Shown one piece after another: positions 1 to 9,036 of a DNA stretch of 64,000 nucleotides. The first letter of the stretch is position 1. Every line of letters starts with the position of its first letter. This DNA is from Polaromonas sp. (GTDB taxonomy: Bacteria > Pseudomonadota > Gammaproteobacteria > Burkholderiales > Burkholderiaceae_C): positions 25,853 through 89,852 of the forward strand of contig NZ_JACDDD010000005.1 in the NCBI RefSeq assembly GCF_013817205.1, in the 5' to 3' direction. The position numbers and the translations under genes were made by a program. The notes beneath the pieces are model-generated. The model was not told the DNA's origin and ran no database searches. It worked only from the letters and a program-made list of their open reading frames with translations.

Positions 1-40
1 CCTCGTCGACGAGGGCGCGGAATCCTTTGGTGATGGGCAT
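1..40 (-). CDS. Rhodanese-like domain protein, N-terminal fragment (runs off the window)
   Basis: Only the first 13 codons are visible, reading MPITKGFRALVDE on the minus strand from an ATG at 40. An AGGAG ribosome-binding site lies 7-11 bases upstream. From memory, short rhodanese-fold proteins of Comamonadaceae begin with almost this peptide (MPITKGFxxLVDEA), which is the only ground for the name. It is divergent from the halogenase-like gene at 172, so the 130 bp between them probably holds both promoters. The active-site Cys loop is outside the window, so function cannot be confirmed. Confidence 0.45.
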   Translation of the reverse strand, partial: MPITKGFRALVDE

Positions 41-171
41 GGGGCTCTCCTGCGGAGGTAAGCTGGTTGGCCGTGTGATTGACGCAGCAATTCTTGCGGG
101 TATTGCCGTCATTTTAAGGTCTGCTCGGGTTAAGCTTGCGCAGCCATTCCGTCCACCCATCGCCCATCCCC

Positions 172-1845
172 ATGACCGAAGCTATCCCCCTGCCGCATTC
201 CCGCGCCGACCAGCGCATCCTGATCCTGGGCGGCGGCCTGGCCGGCTTGTCGCTAGCGCTGCAGTTGCGCCAGCGTTTTGCCGAACTTGACATCGTGGTA
301 CTGGAGCGGCGCAGCCACCCGGTGCCGGTGGCGGCGCACAAGGTTGGCGAATCGACGGTGGAGATCGGTGCGCACTATTTCGCCAACGTGCTGGGCCTGA
401 AGCCGCACCTCGAGGCCGCGCAGCTCAAAAAGTTCGGCTTTCGGTTTTTCTTCAACGACGGGCGGAAAGACATCGACGCGGTGACCGAACTCGGCGCCAG
501 CACCTTCCTCCCCACGCCGACCTACCAGCTGGACCGCGGCATTTTCGAAAATGAGCTGGGCCGGCTGGCGCTGGAGCGCGGCATCCGTTTTGCAGACAGT
601 GCCATGGTCAAAACCGTCCAGCTGGCCGATGCCGCGCAACCGGACAGCCTGCACCAGGTGCGCTACAGCCATGAAGGTGCCGAGCATGAGCTGCAGGCGC
701 GCTGGCTGGTGGACGCCAGCGGCCGTGCCGGCCTGCTCAAACGCAAACTCGGGCTGGCCGAAGCCAACGATCACCATGCCAACGCGGTCTGGTTCCGCAT
801 GGCCGGCAAGGTCGATGTGGACGACTGGTCGGGCGACAGCAACTGGCTGACCCGCTGCGACCCGCCCAAACGCTGGCTCTCCACCAACCACCTGTGCGGC
901 GACGGCTACTGGACATGGCTGATTCCGCTGGCCTCCGGCTCGCACTCGGTGGGCATCGTCTGCGACGCCGACACGCACCCGATCGAGGGCATGAACACTT
1001 TCGACAAGGCCATGGACTGGTTTGCCGTGCACCAGCCGCAGCTGCATGCCGAGCTCGACAGCCGCCGCGACCAGCTGCAGGACTTTGCCTTCTTCAAGAA
1101 TTTTTCTTACGGCTGCAAGCAGGTCTGGGACGGCCATGGTCGCTGGGCGCTGACTGGCGAGGCTGGGCTGTTCCTGGATCCGTTTTATTCACCCGGCAGC
1201 GACTTCATCGCGATTTCCAACACCTTCATCACCGAGATGGTGGCGCAAGACATCGCGGGACAGCCGGTGGCCATGTATGCCGAGATCTACCAGTCGGTGT
1301 ATTTCTCGCTGTACCGCAACATGCTGCCGATGTACACCGGACAGTATGCGATCTTCGGCAATGCCGAGGTGATGCCCATCAAGGTGCTGTGGGACTACAC
1401 CTATTACTGGGGCGTGATGTGCCAGCTCTACTTCCAGAACAAGTGGGTCGACATCAGCGCCATGGGCCGGCTGAAAAAAACGCTGGAGGCCGTGGAGCAA
1501 CTCAATGTGGCGATGCAGGCCTTCCTGCGCGCCTGGGACACGGGCGGCCGCACGCCCGACGTGACACGCATGCTGGACCAGGCCACCATGCCCTGGTTTG
1601 CCGAGCTGAACCGCAGCCTGACTGACACGCTGGACAACGCTCAGTTCAAGGAGCGGCTGCGCCTGAACCTCGCGCAGCTCGATGCACTGGCGCTGCAGAT
1701 CGTGACCCATGCGCACACCACACAACCCGGCCTGGACGACAGCGCGGTGCGCGCCAGCCTGAGCAACACTGCGATGGAAGGCGACGCGGAACAAGGCCAC
1801 CTGTTGTTCCCGCAGATGCAGGAGCGTGCTGCGCAAATGGCCTAG
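172..1845 (+). CDS. FAD-dependent oxidoreductase of the tryptophan-halogenase-like family
   Basis: The protein has 557 residues. A GGGLAG dinucleotide-binding loop near residue 20 is followed by an acidic end of the second strand (VVLERR), a classic FAD Rossmann fold. The loop KVGESTVEIG and the stretch YWTWLIPL resemble the GES(T) and WxWxIP signatures of flavin-dependent halogenases; GLFLDPFYSPGSDF resembles their flavin-contacting segment. The segment where halogenases usually carry their catalytic Lys reads FGFRFFFNDG, with no obvious equivalent, so it may be a monooxygenase or reductase rather than a true halogenase. The frame is open upstream to a TTG at 136, but ATG 172 fits the family start better. 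It appears monocistronic, with a degenerate R1 repeat after its stop. Substrate unknown. Confidence 0.75.
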   Translation: MTEAIPLPHSRADQRILILGGGLAGLSLALQLRQRFAELDIVVLERRSHPVPVAAHKVGESTVEIGAHYFANVLGLKPHLEAAQLKKFGFRFFFNDGRKDIDAVTELGASTFLPTPTYQLDRGIFENELGRLALERGIRFADSAMVKTVQLADAAQPDSLHQVRYSHEGAEHELQARWLVDASGRAGLLKRKLGLAEANDHHANAVWFRMAGKVDVDDWSGDSNWLTRCDPPKRWLSTNHLCGDGYWTWLIPLASGSHSVGIVCDADTHPIEGMNTFDKAMDWFAVHQPQLHAELDSRRDQLQDFAFFKNFSYGCKQVWDGHGRWALTGEAGLFLDPFYSPGSDFIAISNTFITEMVAQDIAGQPVAMYAEIYQSVYFSLYRNMLPMYTGQYAIFGNAEVMPIKVLWDYTYYWGVMCQLYFQNKWVDISAMGRLKKTLEAVEQLNVAMQAFLRAWDTGGRTPDVTRMLDQATMPWFAELNRSLTDTLDNAQFKERLRLNLAQLDALALQIVTHAHTTQPGLDDSAVRASLSNTAMEGDAEQGHLLFPQMQERAAQMA

Positions 1846-1879
1846 CCAAGCCGGACAGCGCGCGGGCTCGTTGCGCAAG

Positions 1880-1936
1880 CAGGGGCCGCCCCCTGCATGG
1901 GGAAGGAGACTACATGCAGTGAGCCTCAACGGGGGT
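1880..1936. repeat. Degenerate R1 repeat
   Basis: The stretch holds GGGGCCGCCCCCTGCATGGG followed by CTACATGCAGTGAGCCTCAAC and GGGGGT. This matches the order of the better preserved R1 copies (GGGCCGCCCC, CCCCCTCGGGGGGC, CTACACGCAGTGAGCGACC, GTGGGGGC) with many changes. It lies between two convergent genes, 35 bases after the flavoprotein stop and a few bases from the acyl-CoA dehydrogenase stop. Confidence 0.5.
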
Positions 1937-1940
1937 TTGC

Positions 1941-3068
1941 CTAGATCTGTCTTTGAATGATGATTTTCTGCACGTCGCTCGTGCCTTCATAAATCTGGCA
2001 CACCCGCACGTCGCGGTAAATCCGCTCCACTGGGAAGTCGTTGACATAACCATAACCGCCCAGAGTCTGGATCGCGGCGCTGCAGACTTTTTCGGCCATC
2101 TCGCTGGCAAACAGCTTGGCCATGGCCGCCTCCTTCAGGCAGGGCAGGCCGGCATCGCGCAAACTGGCGGCGTGCCAGATCAGCTGCCGCGCGGCTTCGA
2201 GCTGGGTGGCACAGTCGGCCAGACGGAAGCCCACTGCCTGGTGGTTGAAGATGGCGGTGCCAAAACTTTGCCGCTCCTTGGCGTAAGCCAGCGCAAACTC
2301 GAAGGCGCTACGCGCCATGCCCACACTCTGTGCCGCAATGCCGATGCGTCCGCCTTCGAGCGCGCCCAGGGCAATGCGATAGCCTTCACCCTCCGCGCCA
2401 ATCAGGTTCTCGGCAGGGATGCGGCAGTTGTCAAAGTTGATTTGTGCCGTGTCACTGCTGTGCTGACCGAGTTTTTCTTCCAGCCGCGCCACCATATAAC
2501 CCGGCGCATCGGTCGGCACCAGAAACGCGCTCATGCCTTTTTTCCCAGCACCCTTGTCGGTGACCGCAATCACGATGGCGAGCTGGCCGTTTTTGCCGCT
2601 GGTGATGAACTGCTTGACGCCGTTGATGACGTAGCCGTCGCCCTCTTTCACTGCGGTGGTACGCAAGCCCGACGCGTCGCTGCCGACATGCGGCTCGGTC
2701 AGGCAGAACACGCCCAGCATCTGCCCCTGCGCCAGCGGTGTGAGCCACTGCTTTTTCTGCTGCGCATTGCCATAACGCAGCAGGATGGCGTTGACCGGGC
2801 AATTGGTGACAGAAATCGCCGTGCTGGTGCCGCCGTCGCCGGCCGCGATTTCTTCCAGCACCAGCGCCAGCGTCAGGTAGTCAAGGTTCGCACCGCCAAA
2901 CTCTTCGGGCACGCAGATGCCGTAGGCGCCGAGCGCGGCCAGGCCCTGGTGCGCTTCTTTAGGAAAGTGGCGCTCCCGGTCCCACCTTGCGGCGTGGGGC
3001 CAGAGTTCGGCCTGCGCGAAGTCACGCACCGCATCACGGATCTGTTCTTGCTCGGAGTTAAGTATCAA
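1941..3068 (-). CDS. Acyl-CoA dehydrogenase
   Basis: This 375-residue protein has the full acyl-CoA dehydrogenase fold. The N-terminal helical domain (SEQEQIRDAVRDFAQ) is followed by the middle beta domain with the FAD/substrate motif FCLTEPHVGSDASGL. The C-terminal domain carries QTLGGYGYVNDFPVER and then IYEGTSDVQ, whose Glu (residue 361) is at the usual catalytic-base position of short/medium-chain enzymes. It oxidises an acyl-CoA to the 2-enoyl-CoA and passes electrons to ETF. The start is a TTG at 3068 with GGAGG six bases upstream, both lying inside an R2 repeat; no ATG is available nearby. It is downstream of and co-directional with the thiolase, 45 bp apart, so probably one transcript. 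Exact chain-length preference cannot be read. Confidence 0.9.
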   Translation of the reverse strand: MILNSEQEQIRDAVRDFAQAELWPHAARWDRERHFPKEAHQGLAALGAYGICVPEEFGGANLDYLTLALVLEEIAAGDGGTSTAISVTNCPVNAILLRYGNAQQKKQWLTPLAQGQMLGVFCLTEPHVGSDASGLRTTAVKEGDGYVINGVKQFITSGKNGQLAIVIAVTDKGAGKKGMSAFLVPTDAPGYMVARLEEKLGQHSSDTAQINFDNCRIPAENLIGAEGEGYRIALGALEGGRIGIAAQSVGMARSAFEFALAYAKERQSFGTAIFNHQAVGFRLADCATQLEAARQLIWHAASLRDAGLPCLKEAAMAKLFASEMAEKVCSAAIQTLGGYGYVNDFPVERIYRDVRVCQIYEGTSDVQKIIIQRQI

Positions 3069-3122
3069 ATCGGCCTCCAGCCCTTATGAAATATGCGTCA
3101 ACAGCTATTGTATTTATAGCAA
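3067..3122. repeat. R2 dispersed repeat bridging two genes
   Basis: The copy reads AAATCGGCCTCCAGCCCTTA, then ATGCGTCAACAGCTATT and TTTATAGC. On the minus strand it contains the last two Leu codons and TAA stop of the thiolase (stop at 3114-3116), and then the GGAGG and first bases of the TTG start of the acyl-CoA dehydrogenase. Similar copies lie near 13.9, 20.97, 28.5, 35.15 and 39.7 kb. Confidence 0.8.
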
Positions 3123-4301
3123 CTCAATAGCCAGCGCCGTGCCTTCGCCGCCGCCAATGCACAAGGTGGCGACGCCTTTCTTCAGCCCGCGCGCCTGCAG
3201 CGCATGGATCAACGTGACGATGATGCGCGCGCCGCTGGCGCCAATCGGGTGGCCCAGCGCACAGGCGCCGCCGTTGACGATGTCGTGGCTGATGCCGAGC
3301 TCCTTCATCGCAGCCATGGGCACCACGGCGAAAGCCTCGTTGACTTCCCACAAGTCCACGTCTTTCACGCTCCAGCCGATTTTCTTGAGCAGCTTGCTGA
3401 CGGCGCCGACTGGCGCGGTGGTAAACCATTCCGGCTCTTGCGCAAAGGTGGCGTGGCCGACGATGCGGGCGATGGGCTTGGCGCCCAGTTCTTTCGCGGT
3501 TGATGCACGTGCCAGCACCAGCGCGGCGGCGCCGTCGTTGATGGACGAGCTGGAGGCGGCGGTGATGGTGCCGTCTTTTTTGAACGCGGGTTTGAGCGTG
3601 GGAATTTTGTCGAGCTTGACTTTGCCCGGGCCCTCATCGATGGAAATCACGGTCTCGCCGCTGCGGCCCTTGACAGTCACCGGCGTGATCTCGGCCTTGA
3701 AGGCGCCCGACTCGGTGGCGGCCTTGGCACGGTTGACGCTGGTGGTGGCAAAAGCGTCCTGCGCTTCACGCGTGAATTTGTATTTGTCAGCGCACTGCTC
3801 GCCGAAGGTGCCCATGGCACGGCCCGGCTCATAAGCGTCTTCCAGGCCGTCGAGCATCATGTGGTCGAAGATGCGGTCATGGCCGATGCGCACGCCGCTG
3901 CGGCCCTTGAGCAACAGATGCGGCGCATTGGTCATGCTTTCCATGCCCCCAGCCACCATGACGTCGCGGCTGCCGACCAGCAACTGGTCGTGCGCAAGCA
4001 TCGTGGCTTCCATGCCGGAGCCACACATCTTCGACAGCGTCACCGCGCCGGTGCTGGCCGGCAGGCCGCCCTTGAAGCCGGCCTGGCGCGCAGGCGCTTG
4101 GCCCTGGCCGGCCATCAGGCAGTTGCCGAAAAGTACTTCGTCCACTTTTTCAGGCGCAATGCCGGAGCGCTCAATGGCCGCCTTGATGGCGGCGCCGCCG
4201 AGATCATGCGCAGACAAGCTGGAAAAATCGCCCTGGAAGCCACCCATGGGGGTGCGGGCCGCGCCGAGGATGACGATGGTGTCAAGAATGGATGGGGACA
4301 T
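3114..4301 (-). CDS. Acetyl-CoA C-acyltransferase (thiolase)
   Basis: The 395-residue protein is a standard-length thiolase. Nucleophile Cys93 sits in LSKMCGSGMEA, the catalytic His351 in ALGHPIGASGAR and the second Cys381 in TLCIGGGEGTAL. It condenses or cleaves acetoacetyl-CoA or longer 3-ketoacyl-CoA; degradative or biosynthetic direction cannot be decided from sequence. A good AGGAG lies 7 bases before the ATG. It leads the acyl-CoA dehydrogenase on the same strand. The last codons (IELL-stop) fall within an R2 repeat, so the extreme C-terminus may have been rewritten by the repeat. Confidence 0.93.
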   Translation of the reverse strand: MSPSILDTIVILGAARTPMGGFQGDFSSLSAHDLGGAAIKAAIERSGIAPEKVDEVLFGNCLMAGQGQAPARQAGFKGGLPASTGAVTLSKMCGSGMEATMLAHDQLLVGSRDVMVAGGMESMTNAPHLLLKGRSGVRIGHDRIFDHMMLDGLEDAYEPGRAMGTFGEQCADKYKFTREAQDAFATTSVNRAKAATESGAFKAEITPVTVKGRSGETVISIDEGPGKVKLDKIPTLKPAFKKDGTITAASSSSINDGAAALVLARASTAKELGAKPIARIVGHATFAQEPEWFTTAPVGAVSKLLKKIGWSVKDVDLWEVNEAFAVVPMAAMKELGISHDIVNGGACALGHPIGASGARIIVTLIHALQARGLKKGVATLCIGGGEGTALAIELL

Positions 4302-4312
4302 GGTTTTCTCCT

Positions 4313-4795
4313 TTAGTTAAGTTGAATGACGACGCCGCGTTCTTCTTCGGCGATGCGCTGGATGTAGTGCTGGAAGCCCGGGTCTTCCCCGCGTAGCAGC
4401 AGCGGCAGGGCATTGAAAAAATTCTCGCGCCGGCACCACTCGCGCATGTAGTCGTCCCAGCTGTTCCAGCGGCGCGCCTCGACCTCGCTCATGTGCTCGT
4501 TCCAGGCCACGATGTAGGCACGCTCGAACAGGGAGATGAGCATCTCGTAGATGATCATGGTGCGCTCGTTCTGGTCAGGCGTGGGATGCTCCAGTGCCTC
4601 GCTGGTGCGCAGGTGCAGGTCAGGGTTGGCCAGCACCACCTTGAGGAAGTCGTTGTAGGCATTCGACAGCAACTGATAAGCCTCTTCTTCCTCGTTGTTG
4701 CGCTCCTTGCGCTGCTCGAGCATGAAGAAAAAGATTGCCACCGGCAGCGCCAGGGCTGTGACCACAAAACTCGCGTATTCCCAGAAGTCGCGCAT
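4313..4795 (-). CDS. Small membrane-anchored protein of unknown function
   Basis: 160 residues. Residues 8-27 (ASFVVTALALPVAIFFFMLE) form one membrane-spanning segment right after a short N-terminus. A charged, probably helical cytoplasmic part rich in Glu, Arg and Trp follows (ERNNEEEEAY, ARRWNSWDDYMREW). The layout recalls DUF4760-type proteins, but I cannot place it. It sits 8 bp after aceK on the same strand and 11 bp before the thiolase start, so the three may be co-transcribed. No catalytic motif is visible. Confidence 0.75.
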   Translation of the reverse strand: MRDFWEYASFVVTALALPVAIFFFMLEQRKERNNEEEEAYQLLSNAYNDFLKVVLANPDLHLRTSEALEHPTPDQNERTMIIYEMLISLFERAYIVAWNEHMSEVEARRWNSWDDYMREWCRRENFFNALPLLLRGEDPGFQHYIQRIAEEERGVVIQLN

Positions 4796-4803
4796 GGGCT
4801 GCC

Positions 4804-6669
4804 TCAGGCCTGCTGCGCGCTGTACTTGCGCACAAAGCGGCGGTCCTGCTCGTAGGGAAACACGTCATACACGTGGCCAGCGGCAATGCGCTCCTTGTGG
4901 CTCTGCCAGAAGGCGGCGTCCAGCAGGTCGGCGTGGTGCTTCATGAACACCTCACGCACCGCGCTGTTGCCCAGCAGGAAAGGGGCGAAGGTTTCGGGGA
5001 ACACATCGCGCGGCCCGACCGAATACCAGACCTCGCCGCTCATCTCTTCTTCCTCATTGCGCGGCAGTGGCACCTTGCGGAAGTTGCAGTCGGTGATGTA
5101 TTCAATCTCGTCGTAGTCGTAAAACACCACCTTGCCGTGGCGCGTGATGCCGAAGTTTTTGAACAGCATGTCGCCAGGGAAGATGTTGGCCGCGACCAGG
5201 TCTTTGATGGCGTTGCCGTACTCGATCACCGCGCGTTCGATCTGGCCTTTGGCGAAAGGCTCTTCCACACCGGTGTCAAACGCTTCCTGCAGGTAGATAT
5301 TGAGCGGGATCATGCGGCGCTCGATGTAGACATGCTTGATGATGACTTCCTGCTGGCCATCGCCGTCGCGGTCGCTGATCTCGAGCTGGCTGGGCGCAAA
5401 CTTCTCGATCTCGGCGATCAGGCTGTCGTCGAAACGCGCGCGCGGGAAGGCCACCTCGCTGTACTCCTGGGTGTCGGCCATGCGGCCGACGCGGTCGTGC
5501 TGTTTGACCAGCAAATACTTTCCCTTGATCTGCTCTCGCGTGGTGTCCTTAGGCGGCGGATAAAAGTCCTTGATCACCTTGAACACATAGGGAAACGACG
5601 GCAGATCAAACACCAGCATGACCATGCCCTTGATGCCGGGCGCGATGCGGAACTTGTCGGTGCTGTGGCGCAGGTGGTAGAGGAAGTCGCGGTAGAACAG
5701 CGTCTTGCCCTGCTTGGCCAGACCCAGCGCGTTGTAGATCTCGGCGCGCGGCATGCGCGGCATCATGCTGCGCAGAAACTGCACATAGGCCGACGGGATG
5801 CCGATGTCCACCATGAAGTAGGCGCGTGCAAAACTGAACAGGATGAGCAGGTCGTCCTCGCCGATCAGCATGGCGTCGATCACCAGCTTGCCGGGTGTGG
5901 ATTGCCCGAAAATGCCTTCGCCGGCCGGTTGCGGCGCGTCTCCACGCAATTGGGTGTGCAGCAGCGGCAGCGCAAACGGAAGCTCGTTGAAGCCGTTGAT
6001 CAGCTTGCCAACGACGTAGGCGCCCTTGTTGCGGAAAAACAGGCTGGACAACACCTGGATCTGGAAGTTGGCGCGCAGTTTGACCTCACCGATGCGCGCG
6101 CTGAGCTCTTTCACCACATGGGCGACGTCGCGCTCCAGGTCCTCGAACTCCAGTCGCAGGTCGAAATCCTTCACCATGGCAACCAGGTTCTCCTGCAGGC
6201 TGTCACGCTGCGGATAGTAGGCGCGATAGGTCGGCCGCGCTGCCGGTTCGTCGTTCTCGATGTATTCGGTGCTGACGGCCGGCCGCACAAAAATGAAGTC
6301 GTTCTGGAAGTAACTGCGGTGCAGGATCTTGGTGGTGACCGAGTTGAAAAAGGTCTCGGCCAGCTCCGGCTGATGGTGGTTCACCAGCAGGCCGATGTAA
6401 TGCAGCTTGATCTGCTGCCAGACGTCCATGGGCAAGTCGCCAGCCTTGAATTCGCGCTCCAGCCGCGTCGAGGCCTCGCGCACGCGCAGGTCGTAAAACT
6501 CAATGCGCTCACGCTGCGCGCGCTGCTGGCCGTGCCAGTCGGCGGTTTCAAAGCGGTGTTTGGCACGTGCCGACTCGCTGCGGAACAGCTGGTAGTGCCG
6601 GTTGAAGCCGTCCATCATCGCCTTGGCGATGTCGTAGGCTAGCGGCGAGTCGAGGCGCTGCGGGAACAT
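4804..6669 (-). CDS. aceK: Bifunctional isocitrate dehydrogenase kinase/phosphatase
   Basis: The 621-residue protein matches AceK along its length. It has the regulatory N-terminal half ([31 protein letters not shown]) and a protein-kinase-like C-terminal half with the nucleotide and metal region around [15 protein letters not shown]. AceK phosphorylates and dephosphorylates isocitrate dehydrogenase and so directs isocitrate into the glyoxylate bypass during growth on acetate, fatty acids or leucine. Its position among acyl-CoA catabolic genes fits that role, since these genes deliver acetyl-CoA. It lies 9 bp after the carbonic anhydrase gene and 8 bp before the small membrane-protein gene, all on the minus strand. 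Confidence 0.97.
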   Translation of the reverse strand: MFPQRLDSPLAYDIAKAMMDGFNRHYQLFRSESARAKHRFETADWHGQQRAQRERIEFYDLRVREASTRLEREFKAGDLPMDVWQQIKLHYIGLLVNHHQPELAETFFNSVTTKILHRSYFQNDFIFVRPAVSTEYIENDEPAARPTYRAYYPQRDSLQENLVAMVKDFDLRLEFEDLERDVAHVVKELSARIGEVKLRANFQIQVLSSLFFRNKGAYVVGKLINGFNELPFALPLLHTQLRGDAPQPAGEGIFGQSTPGKLVIDAMLIGEDDLLILFSFARAYFMVDIGIPSAYVQFLRSMMPRMPRAEIYNALGLAKQGKTLFYRDFLYHLRHSTDKFRIAPGIKGMVMLVFDLPSFPYVFKVIKDFYPPPKDTTREQIKGKYLLVKQHDRVGRMADTQEYSEVAFPRARFDDSLIAEIEKFAPSQLEISDRDGDGQQEVIIKHVYIERRMIPLNIYLQEAFDTGVEEPFAKGQIERAVIEYGNAIKDLVAANIFPGDMLFKNFGITRHGKVVFYDYDEIEYITDCNFRKVPLPRNEEEEMSGEVWYSVGPRDVFPETFAPFLLGNSAVREVFMKHHADLLDAAFWQSHKERIAAGHVYDVFPYEQDRRFVRKYSAQQA

Positions 6670-6678
6670 GGTCCTGTG

Positions 6679-7341
6679 TTACGAAGCGCGACGGCTGTCC
6701 CAGACACGTTCAACCGCCGCGCGGTACAGGTCGTCGAGCTCGGCGGGGCTGGAGATGGTCATCTTCAGGTCCTGCAGCAGGCCGTCGTGCACGCCAAAAG
6801 CCCAACCGTGGATGCTGACGTTCTGGCCCTTGGCCCAGGCATCAACCATGACGGTGCTGACGCAGACGTTGACCACCTGCTCGATCACATTGAGGTCGCA
6901 CAGTGCATCGGCGCGCACCGCATCGGACAAGCTGTCGAGCAGCTGACGGTGGCGATGCCGCACGTCCTGGATGTGGCGTATCCAGTTGTCGGCCAGACCG
7001 ATGCGCGCGCCATCCAGCGCCGCCTGCACGCCGCCGCAGCCGTAGTGCCCGACCACCATGATGTGTTCGACCTTGAGCATTTCCACCGCAAACTGGATGG
7101 CCGACAGGGCATTGAGGTCGGAGTGCACCACGATATTGGCCACGTTGCGATGCACAAACACCTCGCCGGGCTCCAACCCGGTGATCTGATTCGCCGGCAC
7201 ACGGCTGTCGGAGCAGCCTATCCACATGTATTTGGGCTTTTGCTGCTTGACCAGGCTGGTGAAAAAACCGGGGCGCTCGCGCTCCATTTGCCCGGCCCAG
7301 GCGCGGTTGTGGCTGAAAAGATCGGTGATGGAAGAAGTCAT
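6679..7341 (-). CDS. can: Beta-class carbonic anhydrase
   Basis: 220 residues. The zinc ligands and catalytic dyad are visible: Cys43-x-Asp45-x-Arg47 in GCSDSRVPA, and His99 and Cys102 in VVGHYGCGG. It interconverts CO2 and bicarbonate in the cytoplasm, supplying carboxylases; biotin carboxylases of leucine and fatty-acid metabolism would use the bicarbonate. The length and the N-terminus (SITDLFSHNRAWAGQM) are typical of the proteobacterial Can/CynT2 type. It lies 27 bp after the isovaleryl-CoA dehydrogenase stop and 9 bp before aceK, so it is probably in the same transcript. Confidence 0.96.
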   Translation of the reverse strand: MTSSITDLFSHNRAWAGQMERERPGFFTSLVKQQKPKYMWIGCSDSRVPANQITGLEPGEVFVHRNVANIVVHSDLNALSAIQFAVEMLKVEHIMVVGHYGCGGVQAALDGARIGLADNWIRHIQDVRHRHRQLLDSLSDAVRADALCDLNVIEQVVNVCVSTVMVDAWAKGQNVSIHGWAFGVHDGLLQDLKMTISSPAELDDLYRAAVERVWDSRRAS

Positions 7342-7368
7342 GGTGCTATTGTGGCTTGTGCCGCCTCC

Positions 7369-8550
7369 TTACATGGTTTCTGCAAACAGTTCGCGGCCGA
7401 TCAGCATGCGGCGGATCTCACTGGTCCCCGCCCCAATTTCATACAGCTTGGCGTCGCGCCAAAGCCGGCCCAGCGGGTAGTCGTTGATATAGCCGTTGCC
7501 GCCGTAGATCTGCACGCCCTCGCCTGCCATCCAGGTGGCTTTTTCAGCGCACCACAAAATGACTGATGCGCAGTCCTTGCGCACCTGGCGCACATGGTCG
7601 GTACCCAGCATGTCGAGGTTTTTGGCAACGGTGTAGGCAAAAGAGCGGCCGGCTTGCAGCACGGTGTACATGTCAGCCACCTTGCCCTGAATCAGCTGAA
7701 ACTCGCCAATGCTCTGGCCAAACTGTTTGCGGTCGTGGATGTAAGGGATGACGTTGTCCATGACGGACTGCATGATGCCCAGCGGCCCACCGGTGAGCAC
7801 CGCGCGCTCATAGTCCAGGCCACTCATCAGCACTTTAGCGCCGCCGTTGAGATTGCCCAGGACGTTTTGCGCCGGGACCTCTACGTTGTTGAACACCAGC
7901 TCGCCCGTGTGTGAACCCCGCATGCCCAGTTTGTCGAGCTTTTGCGCGACAGAAAAACCTTTCATGCCTTTTTCAATCAGGAAAGCAGTCACGCCGCGCG
8001 CGCCCAGCTCGGGCTCGGTCTTGGCGTAGACAACCAGGGTGTCGGCATCGGGGCCGTTGGTGATCCACATCTTGCTGCCGTTGAGAACGTAGAAACCCCC
8101 CTTGTCTTCTGCCTTGAGCTTCATGCTGATCACGTCGCTGCCCGCGCCGGGTTCGCTCATGGCCAACGCGCCCACATGCTCACCGCTGATCAGTTTGGGC
8201 AGGTATTTTTTGCGCTGCTCTTCGCTGCCGTTGCGCTTGATCTGATTCACGCATAGATTGCTGTGCGCGCCGTAACTCAGGCCGACCGAGGCGGACGCGC
8301 GGGAGATCTCTTCCATGGCGATCATGTGCGCCAGGTAGCCCATGTTGGCGCCGCCGTATTCCTCGCCGACGGTAATGCCCAGCACGCCGAGGCTGCCCAT
8401 CTTTTGCCAGAGGTCCATGGGAAACTGGTCGTTGCGGTCGATTTCGCCAGCACGCGGGGCGATTTCGGCCTGCGCAAATTCGCGCACCGCATCGCGCAGC
8501 GCGTCAATGTCTTCACCGAGCTGAAAGTTGAGTCCGGGCAGATTGTTCAT
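7369..8550 (-). CDS. ivd: Isovaleryl-CoA dehydrogenase
   Basis: The 393-residue acyl-CoA dehydrogenase carries the feature that separates isovaleryl-CoA dehydrogenase from its relatives. The catalytic Glu is in the helix [14 protein letters not shown] (Glu248), while the usual C-terminal position reads [12 protein letters not shown] with Gly instead of Glu. The N-terminus ([15 protein letters not shown]) is also typical. It oxidises isovaleryl-CoA to 3-methylcrotonyl-CoA in leucine degradation and donates electrons to ETF. AAGGAG is placed 7 bases before the ATG. It is third in a minus-strand run after the enoyl-CoA hydratase and thioesterase genes, behind a LiuR-type operator at 9903. The methylcrotonyl-CoA carboxylase genes expected in a full liu operon are not in this window. 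Confidence 0.95.
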   Translation of the reverse strand: MNNLPGLNFQLGEDIDALRDAVREFAQAEIAPRAGEIDRNDQFPMDLWQKMGSLGVLGITVGEEYGGANMGYLAHMIAMEEISRASASVGLSYGAHSNLCVNQIKRNGSEEQRKKYLPKLISGEHVGALAMSEPGAGSDVISMKLKAEDKGGFYVLNGSKMWITNGPDADTLVVYAKTEPELGARGVTAFLIEKGMKGFSVAQKLDKLGMRGSHTGELVFNNVEVPAQNVLGNLNGGAKVLMSGLDYERAVLTGGPLGIMQSVMDNVIPYIHDRKQFGQSIGEFQLIQGKVADMYTVLQAGRSFAYTVAKNLDMLGTDHVRQVRKDCASVILWCAEKATWMAGEGVQIYGGNGYINDYPLGRLWRDAKLYEIGAGTSEIRRMLIGRELFAETM

Positions 8551-8568
8551 GGGGTCTCCTTGGGGGGG

Positions 8569-9030
8569 TCAGTTCTTGACGTCGTCGCGCCCGGTGATGG
8601 TCATCAGCGTGGCGCCCAGGGTGGCGATCAGCTTTTCACTGCCGCCGTCAATGGCGTAGGCACGGCCTTCGGTCACGGTGATGGTGCGGCCGGGCTTGAC
8701 GACCTGGCCGACCATGCGAAAACGCTGGCCTTTGGCCGGGGCCAGCAGGTTGATCTTGAATTCGATGGTCAGCACACCGGCGCCTTCCGGCATCAGTGTG
8801 AAGCCGGCATAGCCGCAGGCCGTGTCCAGCGCCGTGGCCACCATGCCGGCATGCAAAAAGCCGTGCTGCTGGCTCAGGCCGGCAGCCCAGGGCAGCTCGA
8901 TCACGACACGGCCGGGGGCGATGTCGGCGAGCGACGCACCCAGCGTACCCATGGCGCCCTGCATTGCAAAGCTGCCCCGCACCCTGGCCACATAGCCTGG
9001 ATCACGGGGATCAAAATGAGGTTGATCCAT
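8569..9030 (-). CDS. PaaI-family (HotDog-fold) thioesterase
   Basis: 153 residues. The HotDog helix with the family motif is clear at GFLHAGMVATALDTACGYA, followed by strands with EFKINLLAPAKGQRF. Enzymes of this family hydrolyse acyl- or aryl-CoA thioesters, often clearing dead-end CoA intermediates. It lies 6 bp after the enoyl-CoA hydratase stop and 18 bp before ivd, so it is probably in one operon and may serve branched-chain acyl-CoA turnover. The specific substrate is not readable. Confidence 0.85.
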   Translation of the reverse strand: MDQPHFDPRDPGYVARVRGSFAMQGAMGTLGASLADIAPGRVVIELPWAAGLSQQHGFLHAGMVATALDTACGYAGFTLMPEGAGVLTIEFKINLLAPAKGQRFRMVGQVVKPGRTITVTEGRAYAIDGGSEKLIATLGATLMTITGRDDVKN

Positions 9031-9036
9031 AGCTCG

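Noticed and set aside
253..1137. Antisense frame in the flavoprotein gene
   Set aside because: No ribosome-binding site or motif; a shadow of the FAD-binding gene on the plus strand.
4873..6642. Long open frame antisense to aceK (589 codons)
   Set aside because: It mirrors aceK codon structure in GC-rich DNA, has a His/Val/Gln-rich composition with no motif, and aceK on the other strand is unambiguous.
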